DNA from: Streptomyces abikoensis
GTDB taxonomy: Bacteria; Actinomycetota; Actinomycetes; Streptomycetales; Streptomycetaceae
DNA: 64,000 nucleotides
Direction of reading: 5' to 3'
NCBI RefSeq assembly: GCF_014648775.1
Contig: NZ_BMRT01000004.1
Coordinates: forward strand, 1-64,000
Shown: positions 34,484 to 42,627 of the stretch, piece by piece
How positions within the stretch are numbered: the first letter of the stretch is position 1
How the letters are laid out: every line of letters starts with the position of its first letter
Notes under the pieces: model-generated
What the model saw: only the letters and a program-made list of their open reading frames with translations
Told to the model about the DNA's origin: nothing
The model's database searches: none
Program-made: the position numbers and the translations under genes

Positions 34484-35461
34484 GTGCCGTTCACGAAGAC
34501 CGCCGGATCCGTCGCCCTGTCCGCCGCCGCCCTGCTCACCACCACCGTCCTGGCCCAACCCGCTCACGCGGCGACCGCCACGCCCCAGCTGAAGGTGCTC
34601 ACCTACAACACGTTCCTCATGAGCACGAAGCTCTACCCCAACTGGGGCCAGGCGCACCGCGCCCAGGAGATAGCCACCGCCGGTTTCTTCCAGGGCAACG
34701 ACGTCGTGGTCCTCCAGGAGGCCTTCGACAACGCCGCCTCGGACGACCTGAAGGCCCGGGCGGCCGCCGGCTACCCGTACCAGACGCCCGTCGTCGGCCG
34801 GAGCAAGGACGGCTGGGACGCCACCGGGGGCTCCTACTCCACCACCACGCCGGAGGACGGCGGGGTGACCGTGCTCAGCAAGTGGCCGATCGTCCGCAAG
34901 GAGCAGGTGATCTACAAGGACGCGTGCGGCGCGGACTGGTGGTCCAACAAGGGCTTCGCCTACGTCGTCCTGAACGTGAACGGCACGAAGGTGCACCTGG
35001 TGGGGACGCACGCCCAGTCGACGGACAGCGGCTGCAAGGCGGGCGAGGCGGAGGCCGACCGCGCCAAGCAGTTCCGGCAGATCGACGCGTTCCTCGACGC
35101 GAAGAACATCCCGGCGGACGAGCAGGTGATGGTCGCGGGCGATCTGAACGTGGACTCGCGGAGCGAGGAGTACGGCTCGATGCTCGCCGACGCCGATCTG
35201 GTCCCGGCGGACGGCGGCCGTACCGGGCACCCGTACTCCTTCGACACCAAGGAGAACTCGATCGCGGCCTACCGCTACCCCACCGACCCCCGCGAGGACC
35301 TCGACTACGTCCTCCACCGCAAGGGTCACGTCCGGCCCCGGGGCTGGACGAACTCCGTGATCAAGGAGAGCTCCGCGCCCTGGACGGTCTCCAGCTGGGG
35401 CAAGGAGTACACGTACACCAACCTCAGCGATCACTACCCGGTGATCGCCTCGGCGAGTTGA
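34484..35461 (+). CDS. Secreted neutral sphingomyelinase / phospholipase C-like (EEP fold)
   Basis: The 325-residue protein has a Sec signal peptide (residues 1-29, cleavage after QPAHA) and then an endonuclease/exonuclease/phosphatase fold. Active-site motifs are LTYNTFL (metal-binding Asn), VVLQEAFDN (metal-binding Glu), LVGTHAQS, VAGDLNVDS and the final SDHYPVI with the catalytic Asp-His. This matches bacterial sphingomyelinase C, which removes phosphocholine from sphingomyelin; other phosphodiester substrates are possible. The GTG at 34484 has GAGGGAG upstream. A hairpin at 35494 follows. Confidence 0.9.
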   Translation: MPFTKTAGSVALSAAALLTTTVLAQPAHAATATPQLKVLTYNTFLMSTKLYPNWGQAHRAQEIATAGFFQGNDVVVLQEAFDNAASDDLKARAAAGYPYQTPVVGRSKDGWDATGGSYSTTTPEDGGVTVLSKWPIVRKEQVIYKDACGADWWSNKGFAYVVLNVNGTKVHLVGTHAQSTDSGCKAGEAEADRAKQFRQIDAFLDAKNIPADEQVMVAGDLNVDSRSEEYGSMLADADLVPADGGRTGHPYSFDTKENSIAAYRYPTDPREDLDYVLHRKGHVRPRGWTNSVIKESSAPWTVSSWGKEYTYTNLSDHYPVIASAS

Positions 35462-35493
35462 TCACCCTGCTCGCCGACCGCCGGTAACCCCGC

Positions 35494-35529
35494 GGGAGCG
35501 GATCCGGGCCCCGGCCCCGGTCCGCTCCC
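35494..35529 (+). terminator. Terminator of the sphingomyelinase gene
   Basis: A 9-bp perfect outer stem (35494-35502 with 35521-35529) continues as an inner GC stem after one bulged base. No T-run follows. It begins 32 bases past the stop. Confidence 0.6.
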
Positions 35530-35626
35530 GGTCCGTTCCCGTAGCAACATCCAAGATCGCCAAGGTTCCGTATTCACCGGCCGGCAGGGCTCCTGTCCCG
35601 TCGCCGGCCGTGCTTCAATAGGGGGC

Positions 35627-35755
35627 ATGGCCAGCTATCAGAACTCCGCGACGGGTCGCTTCGACCTCGAGCCGTTCTGGCCTTCCCGTCAGCACCACGA
35701 TTTCGACCGAGTGTGTTGTCGCGCGATTCCCGCGCAGGCCCACTCCTCCCGCTGA
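35627..35755 (+). CDS. Candidate small protein or leader peptide (42 residues)
   Basis: An ORF of 42 codons starts MASYQNSATGRFDLEPFWPS and ends with a Cys-Cys pair in FDRVCCRAI. About 79% of its third codon positions are G or C, higher than chance for a non-coding frame, and the composition (several aromatic, acidic and His residues) looks protein-like. AGGGGG sits immediately before the ATG, which is too close for a standard ribosome-binding site; a near-leaderless transcript is possible. It ends 98 bases before the winged-helix gene and could be a leader peptide or an independent small protein. Confidence 0.5.
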   Translation: MASYQNSATGRFDLEPFWPSRQHHDFDRVCCRAIPAQAHSSR

Positions 35756-35853
35756 CCCGCGTCGAAGTCAGCCGCCGGCACCGGTTCCGGCCAAGCGGCC
35801 CGCGCCACGCACGTCCTCTCGACGGCTTCTCGCGCGAAAGAGCTGAGCTCTCC

Positions 35854-36507
35854 ATGACGAACCTCCGCACCCTCACCGCGTCCCCGCAGATCCCCGCCCA
35901 GGCCGGCCGTACCGACCGCCGCCACCGGCTGCGAGCCGTGGCGCCGGACGAGGTGCCGCCCGTCGCCGAGCTGCTGCACGCCGGGGCCACCTGGCTGCCG
36001 GCGCCCCAGCACGCGCTGCCCACCCTGCCGGGCCGGCCGCCGATGATCGGCTACCTGGTCCTCGTACCGGCCGAGCACGCCGAGGCCGGACAGGCGGCAC
36101 TGGCGGGCCAGGCGGCGCTGGCGGGCCAGGCCGGCCAGGCGGCTCGGACCGGGCATGCCATCCCCGACGCCACCGCCGACGCCACCCCCGAGGCCGCGCC
36201 CGCCACCGAGGGCGACGCGCTGGTGAGCATCGACCCCGAGCAGCGGACGGCGAGCGTCGCGGGCCGCCCGCTGGATCTGACCTACCTCGAGTTCGAGCTG
36301 CTGGCCCACTTCGTCGCCCACCCCCACCGGGTGCACACCCGCGACCAGTTGGTGACGACCGTGTGGGGTTACGGGCACGTGGGCGACGGCCGGACCGTCG
36401 ACGTCCACGTCGCCCGGCTGCGCCGCAAGATGGGCGCCGAGTACCGCTCGTCGATCGTCACCGTCCGCCGCGTCGGCTACAAGTACGCGCCCCCGGCGGC
36501 CCTCTGA
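35854..36507 (+). CDS. Winged-helix (OmpR/PhoB-type) DNA-binding protein without receiver domain
   Basis: The 217-residue protein ends in a clear OmpR-type winged helix (residues 130-213: LDLTYLEFELLAHFVAHPHR, TRDQLVTTVWGYGHVGDGRT, VDVHVARLRRKMG, then VRRVGYKYAPP). The N-terminal 90 residues do not show receiver-domain acidic residues. A linker with repeated AGQAALAGQ units precedes the HTH and is encoded by a short in-frame DNA repeat (about 36088-36147). It is thus an orphan regulator, probably not phosphorylated. The ATG at 35854 lacks a strong ribosome-binding site, so coupling to the small ORF upstream is possible. Confidence 0.83.
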   Translation: MTNLRTLTASPQIPAQAGRTDRRHRLRAVAPDEVPPVAELLHAGATWLPAPQHALPTLPGRPPMIGYLVLVPAEHAEAGQAALAGQAALAGQAGQAARTGHAIPDATADATPEAAPATEGDALVSIDPEQRTASVAGRPLDLTYLEFELLAHFVAHPHRVHTRDQLVTTVWGYGHVGDGRTVDVHVARLRRKMGAEYRSSIVTVRRVGYKYAPPAAL

Positions 36508-36593
36508 CCTCCTCCTCCCCGGGGGTGGTGCCAGGTACACCCCCGGCCGTCGCCCAGCCCCCGTGACCGGGCGCGGCCCGACCCCGCAGACTT

Positions 36594-36627
36594 GTTCCCG
36601 CGGGCCGGATCCACGGCCCGTGGGAAC
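36594..36627. promoter_or_regulatory. Inverted repeat before the second kinase gene
   Basis: GTTCCCGCGGGCC (36594-36606) and GGCCCGTGGGAAC (36615-36627) are inverted copies with one G-T pairing. It ends 22 bases before the kinase ATG. It may be an operator for autoregulation or a terminator of the preceding gene. Confidence 0.5.
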
Positions 36628-36649
36628 GACCCGTGGGGGAGAAGGAACG

Positions 36650-37909
36650 ATGAAGGTCCGGGAAGGGCTCCTGGCCGGGGCGCGCGGATTCTGGCTGGCG
36701 GTGTCCGGGGCGGTGACGGCGACCGTGCTGTTCGCGTTCGCGGCGGTGTCGGTCGTCCTGATCGTGCTGGGTGTGGGGCTGTTCACGACGCCGCTCGTGC
36801 TGAAGGCCGTCCGGGCCCACGCCAACCAGCGCCGGGCCCAGGCCCTGGACTGGTCCGGGGTGCGCATCCCGGCGCCCTACGGGCCGCCGCCCGCGGTCAA
36901 GGGCGGGATCGTCGGCCGGGTCGAGCTGTGCCTGGCCCTGCTCAAGGACCGCACCACCTGGCGGGACGCGCAGTGGCTGCTGGTCGAGATGACGGGCGGC
37001 GTGCTCACCGCGATGCTCCCGGCCATCCTGCTGGTGTACGCGATCTGGGGGCCGGTGCTGGCGCTCGGCGTATGGAAGCCGATCGTGAACGCCGGGGGCA
37101 ACGAGTGGTTCGCGTTCATCCACATCACCGGCCAGACGTCGGCGAACATGGCGGCCGCCCTCGGCCTCGCCCTCGGCGTCCTCGGGCTCTTCGTCAACCC
37201 GCGTCTGCTGCGCTTCCACTTCGGGCTGGCGGCGGCCTTCCTGCGGCCCACCCGGGAGACCGAGCTGGCCCGGCGCGTCGACCGGCTCACCGAGACCCGG
37301 TACGAGGCCGTGGACAGCTCCGCCGCCGAACTGCGCCGCATCGAGCGCGACCTCCACGACGGGGCGCAGGCCCGGCTCGTCGCCATGGGCATGAGCCTGG
37401 GCACCGTCGAGGCGCTGATCGAGCGGGACCCCGCCGAGGCCAAGCGGCTGCTGGCGGCCGCCCGCGCCGGCACGGCGGAGACCCTCACCGAGCTGCGCGA
37501 CCTCGTCCGGGGCATCCACCCGCCCGTGCTGGCCGAGCGGGGCCTCGCGGACGCCGTGCGCGCCCTGGCGCTGCGGCTGCCGCTCGCCGTCGAGGTGGAC
37601 GTGGAGCTGACGGGCCGGGCCGCCGAACCGGTCGAGTCCGCCGCGTACTTCGCCATCAGCGAGGCCCTCACCAACGCGGCCAAGCACTCCGCCGCCGACC
37701 GGATCTGGCTGGACGTCCGGCACGCGGAGGGCACCCTGCGGATCGCGGTGACCGACAACGGCCGTGGCGGCGCCGACCCGGCGGGCGGCACGGGGCTGCG
37801 CGGCATCGAGCGCCGCCTGGGCGCCTTCGACGGCGTGCTGGCCGTCAGCAGCCCGCACGGCGGCCCGACGATGGTCACGATGGAGATCCCGTGCGCGCTC
37901 ACCCGGTGA
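36650..37909 (+). CDS. NarL-family sensor histidine kinase with DUF-type membrane sensor
   Basis: The 419-residue kinase has N-terminal membrane helices (about residues 15-45, 115-145 and 160-185), a phosphoacceptor motif IERDLHDGAQARLVAMGMSL (His near 234), NAAKHSAADRIW in the N-box and DNGRGGADPAGGTGLRGIER as G-box. The ATG at 36650 follows GGAGAAGGA. The likely partner response regulator is at 38408, with a cupin gene between. The signal is unknown. Confidence 0.9.
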   Translation: MKVREGLLAGARGFWLAVSGAVTATVLFAFAAVSVVLIVLGVGLFTTPLVLKAVRAHANQRRAQALDWSGVRIPAPYGPPPAVKGGIVGRVELCLALLKDRTTWRDAQWLLVEMTGGVLTAMLPAILLVYAIWGPVLALGVWKPIVNAGGNEWFAFIHITGQTSANMAAALGLALGVLGLFVNPRLLRFHFGLAAAFLRPTRETELARRVDRLTETRYEAVDSSAAELRRIERDLHDGAQARLVAMGMSLGTVEALIERDPAEAKRLLAAARAGTAETLTELRDLVRGIHPPVLAERGLADAVRALALRLPLAVEVDVELTGRAAEPVESAAYFAISEALTNAAKHSAADRIWLDVRHAEGTLRIAVTDNGRGGADPAGGTGLRGIERRLGAFDGVLAVSSPHGGPTMVTMEIPCALTR

Positions 37910-37943
37910 CCCGGTGGGCGGGGTCCGGTGGGAGAGTGACCCC

Positions 37944-38417
37944 ATGACGGAAGCCTCCGAAAGCCTCGCCGAACGCTCCGGGCTCGTCGCGCTCCTCGGC
38001 CTGGAACCCCACGTCGAGGGCGGCTGGTTCCGCGAGACCTGGCGGGCCCCCGGCACGACCGTGCCCGAGGGCTACCCGGGCCCGCGCGCCCACGCCACCG
38101 GCATCTACTTCCTGCTCCACCCGGGTGAACGTTCCCGCTGGCACCGGGTCCGCTCGGACGAACTGTGGCTCTGGCACCGGGGCGGCCCGCTGCGGCTGCT
38201 CCTGGGCGGTGACGGACCGGAGCCCGACGAGGCGGGTGCCGAGGAGCTCGTCCTCGGCGCCGCCGTCGAGCGGGGCGAGCTGCCGCAGGGGCTGGTCCCC
38301 GGCGGGGTGTGGCAGGCGGCCGAGCCGGCGGGCACCGAGCCGGTGCTGGTGACCTGCGTGGTCTCCCCCGGTTTCGACTACGCGGACTTCGCGCTCGCGG
38401 AGGACCCGTGCGCGTAG
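37944..38417 (+). CDS. Cupin superfamily protein (DUF985)
   Basis: The 157-residue protein matches the DUF985 cupin family: LEPHVEGGWFRETWR, then ATGIYFLLHPGERSRWHRV with the cupin Glu/His metal-binding residues, ELWLWHRGGPLRLLL, and the C-terminal VSPGFDYADFALA. These small beta-barrel proteins have been suggested to bind sugar-like ligands. It lies between a kinase and its regulator, and the next gene starts inside its last codons (10-base overlap), so the three are translated as a unit. Confidence 0.9.
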   Translation: MTEASESLAERSGLVALLGLEPHVEGGWFRETWRAPGTTVPEGYPGPRAHATGIYFLLHPGERSRWHRVRSDELWLWHRGGPLRLLLGGDGPEPDEAGAEELVLGAAVERGELPQGLVPGGVWQAAEPAGTEPVLVTCVVSPGFDYADFALAEDPCA

Positions 38418-39055
38418 TGCTCGCCGAGGACCTGTTCCTGCTGCGGGACGGTCTGGTCCGGCTGCTGGAGGCGTACGGCTTCGAGATAGCGGCGGCGGTG
38501 GCCAGCGGCCCGGAGCTGACCCGGGCGCTGGCCGAGGAGCGGCCGGACGTGGCGGTGGTGGACGTGCGCCTGCCGCCGTCCTTCACCGACGAGGGCCTCC
38601 AGTGCGCCCTGGCCGCCCGCCGGGCCACCCCGGGGCTGCCGGTGCTGGTGCTGTCGCAGCACGTGGAGCAGCTCTACGCGCGGGAGTTGCTCGCGGACGG
38701 CAGCGGTGGCGTCGGCTATCTGCTGAAGGACCGGGTCTTCGACGCGGAGCAGTTCGTCGACGCCGTACGGCGGGTGGCGGCGGGCGGCACCGCGATGGAT
38801 CCGCAGGTCATCTCCCAGTTGCTGACGCGGCGTGAGAAGGACCGGCCGATGGCGAGGCTCACGCCGCGCGAGCGCGAGGTGATGGAGCTGATGGCGCAGG
38901 GCCGGTCCAACACGGCGATCGCCGAGCGGCTGACGGTGACCGAGCGGGCGATCGCCAAGCACACGTCCAACATCTTCGGCAAGCTCCGGCTTCCGGTGTC
39001 CGACGACGACAACCGCCGGGTGCTGGCGGTGCTGGCCTATCTCGACCGGGGGTGA
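38408..39055 (+). CDS. NarL/LuxR-type response regulator
   Basis: The 215-residue regulator starts at GTG 38408 inside the cupin gene. The receiver has LAEDLFLLRDGL, the phosphoacceptor Asp in DVAVVDVRLPP (about residue 52), VLSQHVEQLYA and the Lys of YLLKDRV. The C-terminal HTH is LTPREREVMELMAQGRSNTA followed by VTERAIAKHTSNIFGKL. It is the likely partner of the kinase at 36650. The next gene begins five bases past its stop. Confidence 0.92.
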   Translation: MRVVLAEDLFLLRDGLVRLLEAYGFEIAAAVASGPELTRALAEERPDVAVVDVRLPPSFTDEGLQCALAARRATPGLPVLVLSQHVEQLYARELLADGSGGVGYLLKDRVFDAEQFVDAVRRVAAGGTAMDPQVISQLLTRREKDRPMARLTPREREVMELMAQGRSNTAIAERLTVTERAIAKHTSNIFGKLRLPVSDDDNRRVLAVLAYLDRG

Positions 39056-39059
39056 GGGC

Positions 39060-39686
39060 GTGTCCCGGATCCCCCGCACGCTGCCCTGGCTGGCCCCCGC
39101 CTATGTCGGGGGCGTGCAGTTGGGCGCGTACGCCGTGCGGAGCCTGCTCGCGCCGGAGGCACGGGAGCGCCTGCTGCGCCGGTGCTCCACCAACGTCGAC
39201 AACCTGGACGCGGGCCGCTGGGACACCCTGGCCGGCAGCGCCTTCCTGGTCGAGGCCCCCATGGAGCTGCCGTACGCGCTGCTCCTGCTGGCGGTGCTGG
39301 GGTACACGGAGTACGCGTACGGAGCGTGGTGGGCGGCGGGCGCGTTCGCCTACGGGCACGCGGGCGCCTCGCTCCTCGTCTACGCGGGGCTGCGCGCCCT
39401 GCGCGCCGGCCCCCGGACGCGGTCCGCGACGGACGTGGGCGTCAGCTACGGCCTCAACGCCGTGGCGGGCGCCCTGGCCGCCGCCCTGCCGCGCGGCCCG
39501 GCCCGGACGGCCGCGTGCGCGGCGCTGCTCACGCTCGGTGTCCGCCCCTGCCTTCGGGGGCGGGGCCGGACGACCTTCACGGACGTGGGCCATCTGCTGG
39601 CGCTGACGCTGGGGCTGGGGCTGGGGCTGGGCCCGGCGCTGGGCGGGGGGCGCCGTCGCGGACTCGGCCGGCGTTCCTCACAATAA
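39060..39686 (+). CDS. Rhomboid-like membrane protein
   Basis: The 208-residue protein starts at GTG 39060 (MSRIPRTLPWLAPAYVGG) and has about six hydrophobic segments. It shows DVGVSYGLNAVAG, which resembles the rhomboid catalytic-serine segment, and TDVGHLLALTLGLGLG, which could provide the His of the dyad. The last 15 residues are basic. It is the second rhomboid-like gene in the window (compare 9615). Activity is inferred from the two motifs. Tight spacing suggests cotranscription with the two-component genes. Confidence 0.65.
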   Translation: MSRIPRTLPWLAPAYVGGVQLGAYAVRSLLAPEARERLLRRCSTNVDNLDAGRWDTLAGSAFLVEAPMELPYALLLLAVLGYTEYAYGAWWAAGAFAYGHAGASLLVYAGLRALRAGPRTRSATDVGVSYGLNAVAGALAAALPRGPARTAACAALLTLGVRPCLRGRGRTTFTDVGHLLALTLGLGLGLGPALGGGRRRGLGRRSSQ

Positions 39687-39737
39687 GAGGGCAGAAAATG
39701 CGATAAGCCGCAAAACGCGGATGAGGGAGACCGGCCC

Positions 39738-40544
39738 ATGCCCCAGCAGTTCGATGCCTCGACGATCACGAACCTCCGCGACCTCGGCGGCATCGCGCTC
39801 GTCGGCAACTCCGCCGTCCGCCCCGGGCTGCTGCTCCGCTCCGGAGGACTCGACCGCCTCGACGTGGTGGCCGACCCCGCCGTCGCCGCCCTCGGCATCC
39901 ACACGGTCGTGGACCTGCGCAGCGAGAACGAGCGCCGCGAGCGGCCCGACCGGCTGCCCGAGGGCGCCCGTCTGATCGTCGCGGACGTCTTCGCCGGGCC
40001 GGGCGCCACCCACCCGGGCGGCGGCGAGCAGGTGCCCGGCAAGCTGGAGGACGTCCTGGGCAGCCCGGCCGCCGCCGAGGAGCACCTGGGCGGCGGCAAG
40101 GCCGAGAAGGTGATGAGCGACGTCTACCGCTCCTTCGTCTCCTCCGAGTCCGCCTGCCAGGCCTTCCGGCTGCTGCTGACCACGCTCGCCGAGCCGGACT
40201 GCGGGCCGCTGCTCTTCCACTGCACGGCGGGCAAGGACCGCACGGGCTGGGCGGCGACGCTGATACTGCTGCTGCTCGGGGCGGACGAGGCGACGGCCGA
40301 GCGGGAGTACCTGGCGGTGGAACCGGCCGTCCGGGCGGCGTTCAAGCCGGTCAGCGACCGTTTCACGGCCGCCGGTGGCGACCCGGCCATCGTCGACGCC
40401 ATCCTCGGCGTGCGGCCCGGCTATCTGGCGGTGGCGCTGGAGGAGATGCACCGGACGTACGGCGGGGTGACGGGGTACGTGCGCGACGGGCTCGGCATCC
40501 CGGACGCGGCGGTGGACCGGATCCGGGCCCGCTGCGTCGCGTAG
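39738..40544 (+). CDS. Tyrosine (dual-specificity) protein phosphatase
   Basis: The 268-residue protein belongs to the Y_phosphatase3/PtpB-like group. The opening TNLRDLGGIALVGNSAVRPG is typical, as is VVDLRSENE, and the P-loop HCTAGKDRTGWAATL (HCX5R, Cys near residue 162) is intact. Mycobacterial PtpB relatives act on phosphotyrosine and phosphoinositides. It is cytosolic by sequence. The ATG at 39738 is preceded by a GAGGGAG site. It stands between the two-component cluster and the sigma-like membrane protein. Confidence 0.92.
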   Translation: MPQQFDASTITNLRDLGGIALVGNSAVRPGLLLRSGGLDRLDVVADPAVAALGIHTVVDLRSENERRERPDRLPEGARLIVADVFAGPGATHPGGGEQVPGKLEDVLGSPAAAEEHLGGGKAEKVMSDVYRSFVSSESACQAFRLLLTTLAEPDCGPLLFHCTAGKDRTGWAATLILLLLGADEATAEREYLAVEPAVRAAFKPVSDRFTAAGGDPAIVDAILGVRPGYLAVALEEMHRTYGGVTGYVRDGLGIPDAAVDRIRARCVA

Positions 40545-40592
40545 CGCGCCCGGCCGCCCCGAGGGGCCCGCTCGGATGAGCCGCCCACTCGG

Positions 40593-42581
40593 GTGACGGG
40601 TGAAGTGACCATCGCACCATTCACTCGTTCTACCTACGTGCAGCAGCAAGCAACGGCCTCCCGGCCCCCCGCCCCGCCCACCGTCGACGTCGAGCAGGCC
40701 GAGGCCGCGCTCATCGAGCACTATCCGCGGCTGGTACGGCTCGCCTACCTGGTGCTGCCGCCGTCGCTGGGCCGGAACCGGCGCGTGCTGACCGCCCACG
40801 CCCTCGTCCAGCGGGCCCTGCCCCGGGGCAGGGCGGGCGCGCGGGACGAGGAGACCGTCCTGCCGGGCCCCCGGGGCACCCGCAGGTCGCCGGAGGACCC
40901 GGGATACGCCTACGTCCGCCAGCGAGTGCTGGACTCCGCGCTGGCCGCCGCCCGCCCGCGCGGCCGGTTCCGGCTGCCGCGCCCCGGGCAGCTGCCGCCG
41001 CTGCTGCCCCAGGTGTGGGGGCTGCGGCTGTTCCCGCGCTCGGGCGGCGCCGACGAGCTCGTGCTCGACCAGGCGCTCGCCGCGCTCTCCGCGCCCGGCC
41101 GCGCCGCCTATGTGCTGCGCGCGCTGGAACTCCCCGACGAGGACGACGTGGTGCGGATGCTGGCCGCCGCCGGGGTGATGGAGCCGGGCGCGGCGCTGGC
41201 CGAGGCCGACGGGGTGCGGATCCCGCCCGGCAGCCGGGACGCCTCGCTGCTGGAGTCGGTGGAGTTCGACCCCTGCTCCCTCCAGGCCCGGCCCACCGAC
41301 CTGATGCGCCGCCGCCAGCACACCAGGGCCGCCCTGGCCGCCGCCGCGGCCGTCGTGGTCTGCGGGACGCTGATCGCCCTGCCCGACGGCGGCTGGGGCC
41401 CCGACGGCGCGGCCGCGCCCCCGTACGCGCAGAACTCGGCCGCCGCCCAGGCCCTCGACCCGGCCCGGCTGGTCACCGCCGCCCCCACCGCGTGGAAGAG
41501 CGCCGACCGGCCCGGCTTCGCCTCCTGGCCCGCGCGCGGCGGCCGCACCGGCGACAAGGAACTGCTGCGCCGGGCACTGGCCGTCTGGGCCCGGCCGGGC
41601 CCCTCCGTGCAGATCACCGCGACGCCCGGCACCGCCACCGGGCCCGCCGCCGGTCCCCCGCAACTGCTGTACGCCGGCGAGGTCGACGCGGCGACGGTCG
41701 TCCTCCTCCACGACGGGCTGCGCGTCGTGCGCTACGCCGAGTCCAAGGACGGCGACACCGGCGCGGCCGCCCTGGACTTCGCCCGCGCCGACGCGGCCGA
41801 CACGGCCGGTGCCGCCGCGCTGGTCGTCGGCCGCACCGACGGCAACGTCCGCTATCTGACCGCCCCCTGGATCGCCGACGCCGCCGTACGGGACCTGCTC
41901 GCCCCCGGCGCCGCCGACGAGCCGCTGCGCCGCGGCGCCGACGGCGTCACCGACTCCGTGCGCAGCCCCGCCGGCGCGGGCGACTGCCACACCTGGACGG
42001 CCCTCCGCCTCGGCGAGCACCTGGTCACCGACCTCGGCGAACTGCTCCCCACCCGGCTCACCGCGGGCTCCCCCACCGCCCCGCACGACGCGACCGGCGC
42101 CAAGGACCGCGCGGCCTGGGCCCACACGGCCTGCCGGCTGACGACCGTGCGGGGGCAGGGCGTGCGCTCGGTGAACTCCTGGCAGTTCGCCACCCAGACG
42201 CTCCCCGGCGCGGCCGGGAGCGCGGAATGGTTCTGCACCCGGGCCGAGACCTGGCGCGGCGCGGGCAGCCGCGTACTGGCCCAGTTCCTGGCCCCCGGCG
42301 GCCGGGCGGGCGCGCCCGCCGCGGTCGTCGGCCGCGCCGAGTCCACGCTCACCTGCGGGGCCCGCGAACCGCACGTCCTGGCGGGCGCCCTGTGGAAGTC
42401 CCCGGGCGGCACCTGGTACGCGCTGGCGGCGGGCGGCGGCGACGTCGTCTCCGTCACGGCGGCCGGCGGGGCGCACGGCAGCGAGCGGGGGCCCCTCCTG
42501 GCCGTGCCCGCCCACCAGGGCGCCCAGGTCGAGCTGACGGCCCGTCTGGAGAACGGCGGCAAGCTGGAGCAGCTGCGCTGA
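40593..42581 (+). CDS. Sigma-70-like domain fused to a membrane anchor and extracytoplasmic domain
   Basis: The 662-residue protein has three parts. Residues ~30-200 resemble an ECF sigma factor: a region-2-like HYPRLVRLAYLVLPPSL with ALVQRALP, and a region-4-like LDQALAALSAPGRAAYVLRA. One membrane segment follows at about 245-263 (ALAAAAAVVVCGTLIAL). The remaining ~400 residues are presumably extracytoplasmic, Ala/Gly/Pro-rich, with a few Cys (GDCHTW, HTACRLT, EWFCTRAE, LTCGAREP) that could form disulfides. The region-4 HTH looks degenerate. The start is uncertain: GTG 40593, GTG 40605 or GTG 40638. I do not recognise a named family, and the sigma resemblance is my reading of the pattern. 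Confidence 0.7.
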   Translation: MTGEVTIAPFTRSTYVQQQATASRPPAPPTVDVEQAEAALIEHYPRLVRLAYLVLPPSLGRNRRVLTAHALVQRALPRGRAGARDEETVLPGPRGTRRSPEDPGYAYVRQRVLDSALAAARPRGRFRLPRPGQLPPLLPQVWGLRLFPRSGGADELVLDQALAALSAPGRAAYVLRALELPDEDDVVRMLAAAGVMEPGAALAEADGVRIPPGSRDASLLESVEFDPCSLQARPTDLMRRRQHTRAALAAAAAVVVCGTLIALPDGGWGPDGAAAPPYAQNSAAAQALDPARLVTAAPTAWKSADRPGFASWPARGGRTGDKELLRRALAVWARPGPSVQITATPGTATGPAAGPPQLLYAGEVDAATVVLLHDGLRVVRYAESKDGDTGAAALDFARADAADTAGAAALVVGRTDGNVRYLTAPWIADAAVRDLLAPGAADEPLRRGADGVTDSVRSPAGAGDCHTWTALRLGEHLVTDLGELLPTRLTAGSPTAPHDATGAKDRAAWAHTACRLTTVRGQGVRSVNSWQFATQTLPGAAGSAEWFCTRAETWRGAGSRVLAQFLAPGGRAGAPAAVVGRAESTLTCGAREPHVLAGALWKSPGGTWYALAAGGGDVVSVTAAGGAHGSERGPLLAVPAHQGAQVELTARLENGGKLEQLR

Positions 42582-42627
42582 GCCGTCCGGCCCGGGCCGA
42601 ACGGCCCCCGGTACGGGGCGGTTTAGG

